DNA from: an uncultured Thomasclavelia sp.
GTDB lineage: Bacteria > Bacillota_I > Bacilli_A > Erysipelotrichales > Coprobacillaceae
Direction: 5' to 3'
Assembly: GCF_944324745.1 (NCBI RefSeq)
Contig: NZ_CALUXO010000053.1
Location: 1 to 53,225 of the forward strand
Length of the DNA: 53,225 nucleotides
Shown here: positions 31,776 to 42,818 of the stretch, piece by piece
Layout of the letters: each line of letters opens with the position of its first letter
How positions within the stretch are numbered: position 1 is the first letter of the stretch
Translations under genes and position numbers: made by a program
The notes under the pieces: generated by a model
Seen by the model: the letters and a program-made list of their open reading frames with translations, nothing else
What the model was told of the DNA's origin: nothing
Database searches by the model: none

Positions 31776-33152
31776 CTAACTTCTTAAATCACGAACGCCT
31801 TCACCCGTACCATCAGGACCAACTTGAGCCAAATCAGAAAAACGACTGTAATTTTTTTCAAATGCTAAATTAACTTCACCAGTAGCCCCATTACGATGTT
31901 TAGCGATAATAATTTCCGTTAAACCACTGTTACTTTCGTTTTGTTCCTCAACATTTTTATAATAGTCTTCACGATAGATAAAGGAAACAATATCGGCATC
32001 TTGTTCGATTGCTCCAGATTCACGTAAGTCCGACAACATCGGACGTTTATTAGGGCGTTGTTCTACCGAACGTGATAATTGTGATAATGAAATTACCGGT
32101 ACTTCCAACTCTCTGGCCAATGCTTTTAAAGCTCGAGAAATATCAGATACTTCTTGTTGTCGACTTTCACGATTTTTAGAAGCAGTTGTAATTAACTGCA
32201 AATAATCGATAACGATCATCTTTAAACCATGTTCGCTTTTTAATTTACGACTTTTAGCAATGATATCATTGATCTTAATTCCCGGACTATCATCAATATA
32301 TAAATTACATTTTGAAACTCGTTCTGCTGCTGCATAATATTTATTAGCATTAGTTTTTAAAATTTCACCAGTTCTAATTGCTGAACCTTCAATCCCACCC
32401 ATAGAGCAGATAATTCTTTGCACCAGCTGTTCAGCTGGCATTTCTAGTGAGAAAATAGCTACCGGTTCATCTGATTTATAGGCAGCATTATGAGCAATAT
32501 TTAAAGCAAAAGCGGTTTTCCCCATTGCTGGACGAGCCGCTAAAATAATCAAATCGCCTTTTTGAAAACCTGATGTTATTTTATCAAGATCTCGAAACCC
32601 CGATTTAACTCCAGAAATATTTCCTTCTACTTTCTGTAATAAATTTAAACGATCGGTTACGCTTCTAATTACTCCTCGAATATCACGAAATTCACCAGCA
32701 TTACGTTCTTGGGTCACATTTAAAATTGCTTTTTCGGTATCATCAATAAAAGCATCGACATCTTCAACATCATCATAAGCTGCTTCGGCTATTCGCGTTG
32801 TTTCCCGAATTATTTTTCTCAACGTTGCTTTATTATGTAACATTTTTAAATAATGATCACTGTGAGATACGGTTGGTATTGATTCACTTAGCTGTAATAA
32901 ATAATCAACGCCACCAACTTTTTCCAATAAATTATGATCCATTAAATAAGAAGTTACGGTAGTAACATCAACAACACTGCCGGCATCATTTATATCAGAC
33001 ATCGCTTTAAAAATAGTTTGATGACTATTTTCATAAAAGTCATCTTCTACTGCTTTATTTAATATATCAATACACTTATCTTTAGATATCAGCATCGCTC
33101 CTAATAACGATCTTTCTGCTACGATATCATGAGGATATTCACGACCAGCCAT
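31776..33152 (-). CDS. dnaB: Replicative DNA helicase DnaB (DnaC of Bacillus)
   Basis: About 458 residues. The N-terminal helical domain begins HDIVAERSLLGAML. The RecA-like domain has Walker A AARPAMGKTAFALN, Walker B LKMIVIDYLQL and an ERRQ-region followed by LSDLRESGAIEQDAD. It is the ring helicase at the fork. AGGAGA precedes the ATG. The order gdpP-rplI-dnaB matches Bacillus. Confidence 0.97.
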   Translation of the reverse strand: MAGREYPHDIVAERSLLGAMLISKDKCIDILNKAVEDDFYENSHQTIFKAMSDINDAGSVVDVTTVTSYLMDHNLLEKVGGVDYLLQLSESIPTVSHSDHYLKMLHNKATLRKIIRETTRIAEAAYDDVEDVDAFIDDTEKAILNVTQERNAGEFRDIRGVIRSVTDRLNLLQKVEGNISGVKSGFRDLDKITSGFQKGDLIILAARPAMGKTAFALNIAHNAAYKSDEPVAIFSLEMPAEQLVQRIICSMGGIEGSAIRTGEILKTNANKYYAAAERVSKCNLYIDDSPGIKINDIIAKSRKLKSEHGLKMIVIDYLQLITTASKNRESRQQEVSDISRALKALARELEVPVISLSQLSRSVEQRPNKRPMLSDLRESGAIEQDADIVSFIYREDYYKNVEEQNESNSGLTEIIIAKHRNGATGEVNLAFEKNYSRFSDLAQVGPDGTGEGVRDLRS

Positions 33153-33164
33153 AGTAATTGTCTC

Positions 33165-33611
33165 CTAACGTTCTTTTAAATGAACAGTCACTGTTCCCAT
33201 AATTCCTTTATATAAATCCACCTTTAATTTTGTATATCCTAATGCTCCAATTGGGTGTGCATCAACAAATTTTCTTTTATCAATTTTAATATCATATTTT
33301 TCTCTTAATTGTTGGACAATTTGCTTAGTTGAAACACTTCCAAAAGTTTTACCTTCTTTACCAGATTTTAAAGTAAACTCTAAAGTAATTTCTTCAAGTC
33401 TTTTGGCTAAAGCTTTAGCATCAGCTTGATTTTGAAGATCTTGTTCATGTGCTGCTTCTTTTTCACTTTCAACTATTTTACGACTAACTGTTGTTTCCAT
33501 AACTGCTAATTTATTTTTAATTAAATAGTTTTGTCCATAACCATCGGCAACTTTAACAACATCACCTTTTTTCCCTAATTTTCTAACATCTTGTAATAAA
33601 ATAACTTTCAT
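33165..33611 (-). CDS. rplI: 50S ribosomal protein L9
   Basis: About 148 residues. MKVILLQDVRKLGKKGDVVKVADGYGQNYL would cover the N-terminal domain; the visible marker here is LLQDVRKLGKKGDVV, then a long connecting helix and a C-terminal domain. It binds 23S rRNA near the L1 stalk. The ATG overlaps the gdpP stop in a TAATG junction. Confidence 0.97.
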   Translation of the reverse strand: MKVILLQDVRKLGKKGDVVKVADGYGQNYLIKNKLAVMETTVSRKIVESEKEAAHEQDLQNQADAKALAKRLEEITLEFTLKSGKEGKTFGSVSTKQIVQQLREKYDIKIDKRKFVDAHPIGALGYTKLKVDLYKGIMGTVTVHLKER

Positions 33612-35569
33612 TAATCATTCGTCCTTTCATCTAAATATTCATCAATTGCTTCTTCTAAAGCATTGATTGCCATTTTAATATCTTCATATTTTAATTGGCA
33701 GGCCGCCATTGTAAAATGTCCCCCACCACCTAACTTTTCCATTACTAACTGAACATTAAATTCTTTAGTTCCACGGGCACTAATTGATATTTCCTCTTTA
33801 CCAGTTCTTCCAACAATAAATACCGCTTTTATGCCACTAATACCTAATAACTCATTTCCAGCTTTAGCTAGTAAAGTACGACTATAAATACTATCTTGTT
33901 TTCCATAAGCAATTAAAATATTTTTACCAAAACGGTAGGCTGTTTGAGTAATTGATAATTTAGTTAAGGTCGTATCATAATCATCCTCTAAATATTTATA
34001 AGCCTCACCAACATTTGCCTGCATTTCTTTTAATTTAGCAGCAGACTGAAATGTTCTCGTTCCAACTCGCGTTTTAAAATAATTAGTATCAATCAACATT
34101 CCAGCATACATAATTGTGGCTTCCCGTTCTGTAACATTAATGTTTTCTTTTTGATAATCAAACAACTCAACAATTAATTCGACAGTTGAAGAAGCTGAAG
34201 GCTCTAAATATGTTAATAACGGTAAATCAATAAATTCCTCACCACGACGATGGTGATCAATAACAACTTTATTTTGAATAATATCTAATACATTACCATC
34301 GATGGCTAAAGAAGGCTTATGATTATCAACACTAATTAATAAACTATGTGGGCGCTTAAAATCATCGACCCGTTGTGGGGAAATAAAAACACCACGATAC
34401 CGCCCATCACTTTGTAAACTTTTAGCCACAACCGCTGTTTTTTCCTCTAATGAATCATTATCAATAATAATCTTGGCTTCTTTTTCATAAGCTTTAGCCA
34501 TTGCATACATTGCAATTGAAGCTCCAAAAGAATCAAAATCAGATTGCTTATGCCCCATGATAAAAACATTGTCGGCTTGTTTGATCAATCCTGCCAAAGT
34601 TTGACCTATTACTCGAGCTCTGATTTTATTAGATTTTTCGGTACTTTCAGTATTACCACCAAAATAACGAATTGGCTCATCACTAGATTTAACAGTTACC
34701 TGATCCCCACCACGTGAATAAGACAACGATAAAGCTGAAAAGGCCATTTGATCTAGCTCCCTTAAAATATTACTGCCACGACCAATCCCAATTGATAGAG
34801 TCATCATTTGGCCTAATTCATCGGCTTTTTCTTTAAAATAATCGAGAATTCTAAACTTATCTTCTACTTGTTTACGATAAGTTCTTTCGTTGAAAATAGC
34901 AAAATAGCCATCGCTTTTATACCTTTTTAAAACTACACCATTTTCCTTGCCCCAATCAAGCATAACTTGTCTTGTAGTTGATTGAATTGAAGCAACAGTC
35001 TGTTCATCAGCCTGTTCAATTGACTCTTCATAGTTATCAATTGTTATATAGGCAACAGCAATTTGCTGGTCAACAAACTCTTTACTAACTGCGGTATAAT
35101 CAGTTACATCTTTTAAATATAATAATCTTTTTTCTTTACTATTATATACTTCATATTTTCTCGAATTAATATCAATAACTTTAATATCATCATCTTCAAA
35201 TAGTGAAGCTAATAGTGGTTGCCATTCAAGTAGTTTTTTTCCAACAATATCTAATTTTAATTCAGTAAATAAATCACTAATCCAGGTGATATTACGACTT
35301 TCATCATATTGAATCAAACCAACGCCACCAAAGATAAAAGCGTTTTTTGCCTCATCATTTAATGCTTCACTGACACTTAAATTATTTTCATGAGCAATAC
35401 TTGAAGCATATAAGATAAAACCAATAATAACAGCATTTTTAATCCAGGCATATAACATGAAAAATAAGAAATTACTTGAAACAAATAAATATAAAAATAA
35501 CGCCAAAACACTTTCAATTGCTAAAAGAATTGCGCCAAAATTTCTTAAACGTATCATTTTTACTGTCAC
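33611..35569 (-). CDS. gdpP: Cyclic-di-AMP phosphodiesterase
   Basis: About 652 residues. Two membrane helices (about 10-55), a PAS-like region, a degenerate GGDEF domain and DHH/DHHA1 domains follow in order. Catalytic motifs are GHKQSDFDSFGAS, VVIDHHRRGEEF and LGGGGHFTMAA. It cleaves c-di-AMP to pApA and so tunes potassium and wall homeostasis. The start is GTG with GAGGTGA nine bases upstream. Order with DUF2232, rplI and dnaB is as in Bacillus (yybS-yybT-rplI-dnaC). Confidence 0.95.
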   Translation of the reverse strand: MTVKMIRLRNFGAILLAIESVLALFLYLFVSSNFLFFMLYAWIKNAVIIGFILYASSIAHENNLSVSEALNDEAKNAFIFGGVGLIQYDESRNITWISDLFTELKLDIVGKKLLEWQPLLASLFEDDDIKVIDINSRKYEVYNSKEKRLLYLKDVTDYTAVSKEFVDQQIAVAYITIDNYEESIEQADEQTVASIQSTTRQVMLDWGKENGVVLKRYKSDGYFAIFNERTYRKQVEDKFRILDYFKEKADELGQMMTLSIGIGRGSNILRELDQMAFSALSLSYSRGGDQVTVKSSDEPIRYFGGNTESTEKSNKIRARVIGQTLAGLIKQADNVFIMGHKQSDFDSFGASIAMYAMAKAYEKEAKIIIDNDSLEEKTAVVAKSLQSDGRYRGVFISPQRVDDFKRPHSLLISVDNHKPSLAIDGNVLDIIQNKVVIDHHRRGEEFIDLPLLTYLEPSASSTVELIVELFDYQKENINVTEREATIMYAGMLIDTNYFKTRVGTRTFQSAAKLKEMQANVGEAYKYLEDDYDTTLTKLSITQTAYRFGKNILIAYGKQDSIYSRTLLAKAGNELLGISGIKAVFIVGRTGKEEISISARGTKEFNVQLVMEKLGGGGHFTMAACQLKYEDIKMAINALEEAIDEYLDERTND

Positions 35570-35607
35570 TTATCATCACCTCACAGCAATACCATTATAC
35601 ATTAATT

Positions 35608-36174
35608 TCACTTTCTTTTCATCATTTTGACAATCAATAGATTGGAATATACTCTAATAATATAAGATTCACAAAAAAACATTATGATCCACAATAAAAC
35701 AAACGTAATTTCTGGACTAATAATATTTTTTAAAACTGGTATCATTCCAATTATTCCCTGATATATTTCCAATCCTTCTTGCATTACATTAATTCCTAAT
35801 AACGTACCTAAAACAAAAAAGATTACTAGATTTTTTATCGCCGATAAAATAATCATTCCATACTTACTAAAACGTAAACTTTTTTGTCGTTTTAAACACC
35901 AGCCATAAAACACTCCTAAAATTAATGTAAAGCTAGTAAAGAAAGTAAAAAACATTTCACCAACTAAAAACAAGACAACAAATGCTGCCAAAACCACCAT
36001 TAATCCAGCTTGATAATCATACTTATAAGTATAATAGGCTAAAAAAACAACCATTACATAGGCAAATACGATATCAAATAAACTGCCAGTATAAAGATTA
36101 ATGATCCCTAAAACACCAAATAATGCACTCAACATTGCGCCACTAGTCAGCATCTTGATCCGTTGATGATTCAT
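35608..36174 (-). CDS. DUF2232 (YybS-like) membrane protein
   Basis: About 188 residues with about six membrane helices, starting MNHQRIKMLTSGAMLSALF. Position directly upstream of gdpP and the fold match YybS-type DUF2232 proteins, shorter than the Bacillus form. Function is unknown; some resemble S components of vitamin transporters. The ATG at 36174 follows GAGGAGG; the TTG five codons earlier overlaps that site. Confidence 0.8.
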   Translation of the reverse strand: MNHQRIKMLTSGAMLSALFGVLGIINLYTGSLFDIVFAYVMVVFLAYYTYKYDYQAGLMVVLAAFVVLFLVGEMFFTFFTSFTLILGVFYGWCLKRQKSLRFSKYGMIILSAIKNLVIFFVLGTLLGINVMQEGLEIYQGIIGMIPVLKNIISPEITFVLLWIIMFFCESYIIRVYSNLLIVKMMKRK

Positions 36175-36207
36175 AATAAGCCTCCTCAAGATTTTGATAA
36201 AACTTTT

Positions 36208-36240
36208 TATGATTATATCATAATCTTATTCCTTCATCAA
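36208..36240 (-). promoter_or_regulatory. Promoter of the DUF2232-gdpP operon with palindrome over the -10
   Basis: On the minus strand TTGATG (36240-36235), 17 bases, TATAAT (36217-36212) preceded by TGA. The -10 lies in the palindrome TTATGAT-TAT-ATCATAA at 36208-36224. Confidence 0.6.
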
Positions 36241-36273
36241 TTCCACTTCAGTTGTCTAATTACAACAAAAAAA

Positions 36274-36296
36274 GGAAAATATCGTCTATATTTTCC
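36274..36296 (-). terminator. Terminator after the NTF2-like gene
   Basis: GGAAAATAT / ATATTTTCC, nine perfect pairs with a five-base loop. TTTTTTTG follows on the minus strand. Confidence 0.85.
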
Positions 36297-36305
36297 CAAA
36301 ACTAA

Positions 36306-36695
36306 TTATTCTTTTGAATAGTGTAAATGAACTATTTTCCAGTGACCATTTATTTTTTGAATGACTTGAGTTTCTAGTCCATGAATTCCATATTCTTCAT
36401 TGCTATCTCTTTTAATACATTCTGTTCGATATTCAAAAATAACTAATGCCAGCTCATTAGTTATAAACTTAATTTCTAAATCTTGGGCAATCAAGTCAAT
36501 TTTGGCATAATTTTTTTGAATCGACCCAATTAAAAAATCTTGATAAATATTTTCAAGTCCCTCATATTTGTTAATGACCGATATCAAAGTATTATTTTTC
36601 CCGGTCCATAAATTCATAAAATCATCTTTATCTTGGCTGCTAATAGCTTTGATATAATTATTTACTAACAGCTCAATTTGTTTATAATCATCCAT
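36306..36695 (-). CDS. NTF2/SnoaL-like small protein
   Basis: About 129 residues. The pattern of an N-terminal helix pair (IELLVNNYIKAISSQDKDDFMNLW) followed by a curved beta sheet ending GHWKIVHLHYSKE is typical of SnoaL/DUF4440 proteins. These bind small ligands or act as minor enzymes; no function can be named. The ATG at 36695 follows GGGGTG, and the earlier GTG is part of that site. Single-gene unit with terminator. Confidence 0.65.
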   Translation of the reverse strand: MDDYKQIELLVNNYIKAISSQDKDDFMNLWTGKNNTLISVINKYEGLENIYQDFLIGSIQKNYAKIDLIAQDLEIKFITNELALVIFEYRTECIKRDSNEEYGIHGLETQVIQKINGHWKIVHLHYSKE

Positions 36696-36743
36696 TATTT
36701 TCACCCCACTTATTTATCAAAATTATATCATATTTTAAAAAAA

Positions 36744-36764
36744 AGAATATCCTAATAGGATATT

Positions 36765-36766
<2 letters not shown>
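36744..36766 (-). terminator. Terminator after the GH1 gene
   Basis: AGAATATCCT / AGGATATTCT, ten pairs with a tight loop. Eight T follow on the minus strand. Confidence 0.85.
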
Positions 36767-38243
<1,477 letters not shown>

Positions 38244-38306
38244 TTATATACCTCCATAACTTTATCTAAGTAAATATTAACATTTTTATCATCTTTTCAT
38301 TTAGTT

Positions 38307-38323
38307 ATTTCACTTCATGAAAC
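38307..38323. promoter_or_regulatory. Inverted repeat upstream of the GH1 gene
   Basis: ATTTCA-N5-TGAAAC lies 67 bases before the GH1 start in a region without other genes. It does not match the CcpA site pattern. It is a candidate sugar-regulator operator. Confidence 0.3.
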
Positions 38324-38461
38324 AACTTTTTATTCATAGCCCTGATCAACAAGCAGCCAATTCCCCTTATCCTTAGTTATAATAAAGCGATAATCACATT
38401 AATTGCTTTTATCATATTAATCGGTAAAATAATAACTAATATAATCAATAGGAGTTATCAA

Positions 38462-39046
38462 ATGGAACTAAAAAAAATACACGAACTAATTATTAATGAT
38501 CCTCATAATCAAAGCTATACCAGCAAACAGATTCCACCAGTATATCAAGTTAGCCCTGATGCTAAAATCTTAATTATCGGTCAAGCTCCTGGCAGTCATG
38601 TTGCCAAAACATTTATTCCTTTTAATGATAAATCTGGTGAAAAACTAATGCAGTGGTTAAGAATTGATAAAAATATTTTTTATTCTAACCAGATTGCGAT
38701 CTTACCGATGGATTTTTATTACCCTGGAAAAGGAAAAACTGGCGATTTGCCACCGCGAAAATTCATTAGTGAAAAATATCATCATTTATTTTTAGAGTTA
38801 ATGCCTCAAATTCAATTAACGATCTTAACTGGTAAATATGCCATTGACCATTATTTAAAAAATCAAACATATAAAAATTTAACTGAAACTGTTTATCACT
38901 ATCAAGAATATTTACCGGAATATTTTCCAATTGTCCATCCTAGCCCGTTAAACTTTCGCTGGCATGCCAAAAATCCCTGGTTTGAACAAGATGTTATCCC
39001 CGTATTACAACAATTAGTTAATGAAATAATAGAATATCCCCAATAG
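38462..39046 (+). CDS. Uracil-DNA glycosylase superfamily protein
   Basis: About 194 residues. Motif A is ILIIGQAPGSHVAKT with the nearby IPFNDKSGEKLMQWL, and motif B is the C-terminal HPSPLNFRWHAKNPWF. These place it in the UDG superfamily. It resembles the short clade often found in Firmicutes and proteobacteria that is separate from Ung. It may remove uracil or other damaged bases, but activity is not established. TAGGAG lies before the ATG. Confidence 0.85.
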   Translation: MELKKIHELIINDPHNQSYTSKQIPPVYQVSPDAKILIIGQAPGSHVAKTFIPFNDKSGEKLMQWLRIDKNIFYSNQIAILPMDFYYPGKGKTGDLPPRKFISEKYHHLFLELMPQIQLTILTGKYAIDHYLKNQTYKNLTETVYHYQEYLPEYFPIVHPSPLNFRWHAKNPWFEQDVIPVLQQLVNEIIEYPQ

Positions 39047-39060
39047 TTAGGGATATTCTA
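39031..39060. terminator. Hairpin between the UDG-like gene and the ABC permease
   Basis: AGAATATCCC / GGGATATTCT, ten pairs with a nine-base loop that includes the UDG stop codon. The genes converge here; T runs are weak on both sides. Confidence 0.55.
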
Positions 39061-39065
39061 GATAT

Positions 39066-40619
39066 TTATTTACTGGCTATTTCCCAGCCGTTCATCATCT
39101 TACGACAAGAATAAAGTATTAAAAAACTAATCAATAGATTAATAACTAAACTAACATAACTGCTTAAAACTAAAGCAGTCTCTGAATTACTTTGAATTAA
39201 GACAATCGCTAATATAATTGAACTAGGAATAGCTCCAGCAATCATCACAACCATTTGCATTATGGCTTCTAACAGACCAGATGAACGATCTTTAAAGATT
39301 TTTAATGATAAAACCGAACCACTTACAAAAATAGCGATATAACCTAAAATCGTGGTAAAATAAGTCATAATAACCCCAAGACTATGCTGATAGTAAATTC
39401 CCACAATTAAAAAAGCTAAAAAAGCATAAACAAATATTTTAATAAACGTTGGAATTATTACTGCAATTAGTTTATTAAACGGCTTATCAGGAATTAAGTA
39501 AATCTGATAATTTTTTAAATCACGGCTTAACTGTGATTGTTTGATGGCACTAAATACCCAAAGAATAATCCAATAAACAAATAAGTCCAAATCAAAGTCT
39601 AATCCAATAGTCAATCCAATATAGATTCCTAAAGTAATTAAATCATTTTTATTGAAAAAATCATTACTTTTACGCATAATCAAGAAATTTTTTGATAACA
39701 GTGCCCAAGCTCCTGGTAAAAAGCCACTAGTAATTTTGGTTTTAACTTTTTGATTATTAATTGATTGTTGCAGCCCCTGCCGAACTGCTTTTAATGCTTT
39801 AGAAAATTCTAAACCATCTATTAATGCCTGTTCATAAAAATCACCACGATAATTAATAAATGCTAAATAAACTATCAACATAAAACCAAGCAATAAAGCT
39901 AAACCTAACAGCATCATTAAGATATTACTTTCAACATAAGCAACTAATACCAACTTGATCCAGCCAAAGACTGGCACAAAATAAAATAAGTCTGATTGAG
40001 CAAAATTCATTAATAAATTTTTATAATTGCCGGTTTGTAAATATACAATTCCTAAGATAAGTACAACTATGCCAATAATTATTCCTGGAATGATTTTGGC
40101 ATATTTTCGATATTTCTTATCACCAATCGATAACACATAAAGATAATCATTTAAGATAGAAAAACTGAAAAAAGCAAGTATAGAAACTAAAATTGTTATA
40201 AAAAGAAAAGTATAGGTAATTGAAACAAATAAAGCAAATGACAATAAAACCATTAAAGTAATCAAAGTAAATTGCAAAGCTTGTAATACCGTCTGTAATG
40301 TTAAATAAATCATTATTTGTTTTCTAGTAAAAGGCCCCGTAAACAAATAAAATGCATCTTCTCCATAAAACAAAGCTTTTCTTGAACTTAAAAATGATGA
40401 AAAGATTAATATCGCCAAAAAACCAATATAAACAAGGATCATTACATGTAAATAAGGATCATCATTTATCATTGCTGAGGTATTTTTTAATAGGGTTACT
40501 ACTGCCATTAAATAGAACAAACCACAAATAATTACTGTTATTCCTGCTGCTTTACTGGCAAAAAGATTTCTAAGAGCCGCTTTAGCTTTTAAGCACCATA
40601 ATTTAAATAAAACTTTCAT
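39066..40619 (-). CDS. ABC exporter permease
   Basis: About 517 residues with about twelve membrane helices and few conserved motifs. It matches the putative ABC exporter permease type of Firmicutes: two six-helix halves with a soluble segment near SINNQKVKTKITSGFLPG. Its ATG overlaps the ATPase stop by four bases, so the two form one transporter. Substrate unknown; export of a peptide or lipid is possible. Confidence 0.8.
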   Translation of the reverse strand: MKVLFKLWCLKAKAALRNLFASKAAGITVIICGLFYLMAVVTLLKNTSAMINDDPYLHVMILVYIGFLAILIFSSFLSSRKALFYGEDAFYLFTGPFTRKQIMIYLTLQTVLQALQFTLITLMVLLSFALFVSITYTFLFITILVSILAFFSFSILNDYLYVLSIGDKKYRKYAKIIPGIIIGIVVLILGIVYLQTGNYKNLLMNFAQSDLFYFVPVFGWIKLVLVAYVESNILMMLLGLALLLGFMLIVYLAFINYRGDFYEQALIDGLEFSKALKAVRQGLQQSINNQKVKTKITSGFLPGAWALLSKNFLIMRKSNDFFNKNDLITLGIYIGLTIGLDFDLDLFVYWIILWVFSAIKQSQLSRDLKNYQIYLIPDKPFNKLIAVIIPTFIKIFVYAFLAFLIVGIYYQHSLGVIMTYFTTILGYIAIFVSGSVLSLKIFKDRSSGLLEAIMQMVVMIAGAIPSSIILAIVLIQSNSETALVLSSYVSLVINLLISFLILYSCRKMMNGWEIASK

Positions 40620-41314
40620 TCTTCATTACCATCCGTTGACTCAAAGAAATATTCTTTTAATGATTCATTTTGCAGATTTTCTTTAGTTACATGATTAACG
40701 ATTTTCCCTTTATCCATAATATAAGCTTCATCAAATATATCATCAATTATGTCAATAATATGGGTACTAATCAAAATTGCACAATTTTGCTCTTTCATCC
40801 GTTTAAAAATTTCCAGAACTTTTTCAATACTAGAGGGATCTAATCCAATCATCGGTTCATCAACCAATAATGCTCTAGGTTGTATCATCAAAGCTAAAAG
40901 CATGCTCAACTTTTGGCGCATTCCCTTAGACAACTCTTTTGCCAGATTATTTCTTTTTCCCTGCAATTTAAATAACTCTAAATATTCATTGGCAATTTCT
41001 TGATAATTTTCAATTCGATATGCACTTCCAATAAACTCGATATGTTCCCAAACTGTTAAAACATCATACAAAACTGGGGTTTCTGGCACATAGCCAAAAC
41101 ATTTTTTAGCTTCGATAGAATCATTAAAATAGCCACATATTTTAATTTCCCCATCAAAAGCTACCAAATTGGCAATACTTTTAATAGTTGTTGATTTTCC
41201 AGCACCATTTGGACCCAATAAAATTGTAATTTTACCGGGTTTGGCAATTAAATCAACATTACTTACCGCCTGATAACCATCATAATTTTTAGTCAGATTC
41301 ATCACTTCAATCAT
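40616..41314 (-). CDS. ABC transporter ATP-binding protein
   Basis: About 232 residues. Walker A LGPNGAGKSTT, signature LSKGMRQKLSM and Walker B ALLVDEPMIGLDP are complete. It belongs to the drug/peptide exporter class with a separate permease. GGGAGG lies before the ATG. It is translationally coupled to the permease. Confidence 0.92.
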   Translation of the reverse strand: MIEVMNLTKNYDGYQAVSNVDLIAKPGKITILLGPNGAGKSTTIKSIANLVAFDGEIKICGYFNDSIEAKKCFGYVPETPVLYDVLTVWEHIEFIGSAYRIENYQEIANEYLELFKLQGKRNNLAKELSKGMRQKLSMLLALMIQPRALLVDEPMIGLDPSSIEKVLEIFKRMKEQNCAILISTHIIDIIDDIFDEAYIMDKGKIVNHVTKENLQNESLKEYFFESTDGNEE

Positions 41315-41397
41315 ATATCGATCCTCCCTTTACTATCATTATAGAAAAAGCCAATCAAGAAGTATATAACTGTTTTATTAATATTTATTAAGAAAAA

Positions 41398-41420
41398 CGA
41401 CTTATCAAAAAGATAAGTCG
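41398..41420 (-). terminator. Terminator after the EIIB-ROK gene
   Basis: CGACTTATC / GATAAGTCG, nine perfect pairs around AAAAA, followed by TTTTTC on the minus strand. Confidence 0.85.
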
Positions 41421-42818
41421 CTAGTCACCATCACATTCACGAATGGCCTGTATAAAACTGCCAATAAAACTATAATCTTGGAGGTAATCAATCTTCACAA
41501 TTTTAGGGCAATAATCCTTTGGTAAATATTTATACAGCTCTTTTTTTAATTTATTTACATCCAAAAGCCCATTACAGATAACCACTAGTTCTGGAGCTAC
41601 CGTAACGGTGCACAATAAAACTATCTGTGCTAATAATTCAACCGTTCCTTCAGCTGTTTTATTTAATTCAAAACGACTCTTAGATAATACTAACGGCATA
41701 TATTGGACTTCACCGCTTAAAGAATGATTTCCCACATGAAGCCGATCATTAATAATATTACCGATTCCTGCATTAGTTCCAACTGGTTGAAAAATAACTG
41801 ATATATTATGATAAGTATTTTGACAGGCATGATAACCTATTGCTACTGAATTAACATCATTGCATAAAATAATTTTTTGACGATAACGTTGTTTCAAAGC
41901 GGCTTTAATATTAGTGCCATCATCCATTCCCTCTAATTTCATCGTATCAACAATACCATCATTAATTATCCCTGGAGTCGCTATGGCAATCGCATCGATA
42001 TGTTTATGATGCAGCATCATCGTATCAATCACATCACAAATATCATCAATCGTTAAATACGTTTTAATAATCTCCCCATCTTCTAAAATATCATTATTAC
42101 GCCCAAATAACCGATAACCAACATGAATTCTAACACTATTTCTTATAAGTGCCAAAGTAAGAATTTCGCCATGTTTTCGTGTTATTTCACCTAGCGTTAA
42201 GTCCTCATGTTTCTTTTTATATTCTTTTATCCGTGTTTTAGCAATCAAATTAAGCATTTTACTAGTATCATATTTAGCAAAAACACGAGTTGGAATTTTT
42301 AAAACTATTTTATTAGGAAACTGCTCTTGAACTTTGGCATGTTGGTAAGATATCTGTGGTGCTAATAAAATGATATCATAATCTTTAGCAACATTTTTTA
42401 ACTGGTCAAAAGCTATGGCATCAAATAAATAATCCTCATCTAAAATCTTAACTGATTCATTTAATTTCATGGCAAAAAAGCCCGTAGTTAATCCACCACT
42501 ACAACTAAGTAATACTCTTGTTTTAGGTTTTTGGACCAATGTTTCGATTATCTCCAGCATTTCTTCAAATAGCTCTAATGCATGTTTCATGTTTTTCATT
42601 TGAAAATGTAAATAAAATTCATCTTCATTTTTATAAGTATTAAAAACTTTAAATTCAAAGATTTGGAGATCATAACTATTGATTTCACTATGGCTATATG
42701 CTGTTTTAATGACAACACTTTTTTCCTGTAATTCTACCTGCATGTTATTTTTATAGTGATAATTTTTAATATATTGCCAAAATACTGTAGCATTTATCTC
42801 CCGTAAAAATTCATCCAT
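41421..42818 (-). CDS. Fusion of PTS EIIB-like domain and ROK-type domain
   Basis: About 465 residues. Residues 1-95 are of unknown type. Residues 100-195 resemble Lac/Cel EIIB: RVLLSCSGGLTTGFFAMKL with Cys106 in the phosphorylation loop and DYDIILLAPQISYQ. Residues 225-465 resemble a ROK protein: AIATPGIINDG, CNDVNSVAIGYH with Asn320-Asp321, and PVGTNAGIGNIIND. The N-terminal ATP-binding DxGGT and the ROK zinc motif are not visible, so a sensor rather than a sugar kinase is likely. The ATG at 42818 follows GGGGTG. It faces a decayed DeoR gene. Confidence 0.7.
   Translation of the reverse strand: MDEFLREINATVFWQYIKNYHYKNNMQVELQEKSVVIKTAYSHSEINSYDLQIFEFKVFNTYKNEDEFYLHFQMKNMKHALELFEEMLEIIETLVQKPKTRVLLSCSGGLTTGFFAMKLNESVKILDEDYLFDAIAFDQLKNVAKDYDIILLAPQISYQHAKVQEQFPNKIVLKIPTRVFAKYDTSKMLNLIAKTRIKEYKKKHEDLTLGEITRKHGEILTLALIRNSVRIHVGYRLFGRNNDILEDGEIIKTYLTIDDICDVIDTMMLHHKHIDAIAIATPGIINDGIVDTMKLEGMDDGTNIKAALKQRYRQKIILCNDVNSVAIGYHACQNTYHNISVIFQPVGTNAGIGNIINDRLHVGNHSLSGEVQYMPLVLSKSRFELNKTAEGTVELLAQIVLLCTVTVAPELVVICNGLLDVNKLKKELYKYLPKDYCPKIVKIDYLQDYSFIGSFIQAIRECDGD

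Noticed and set aside
38307-38323. parS-like centromere site
   Set aside because: ATTTCA-N5-TGAAAC resembles half-sites of TGTTTCACGTGAAACA but has the wrong spacing and lacks the CGTG centre.
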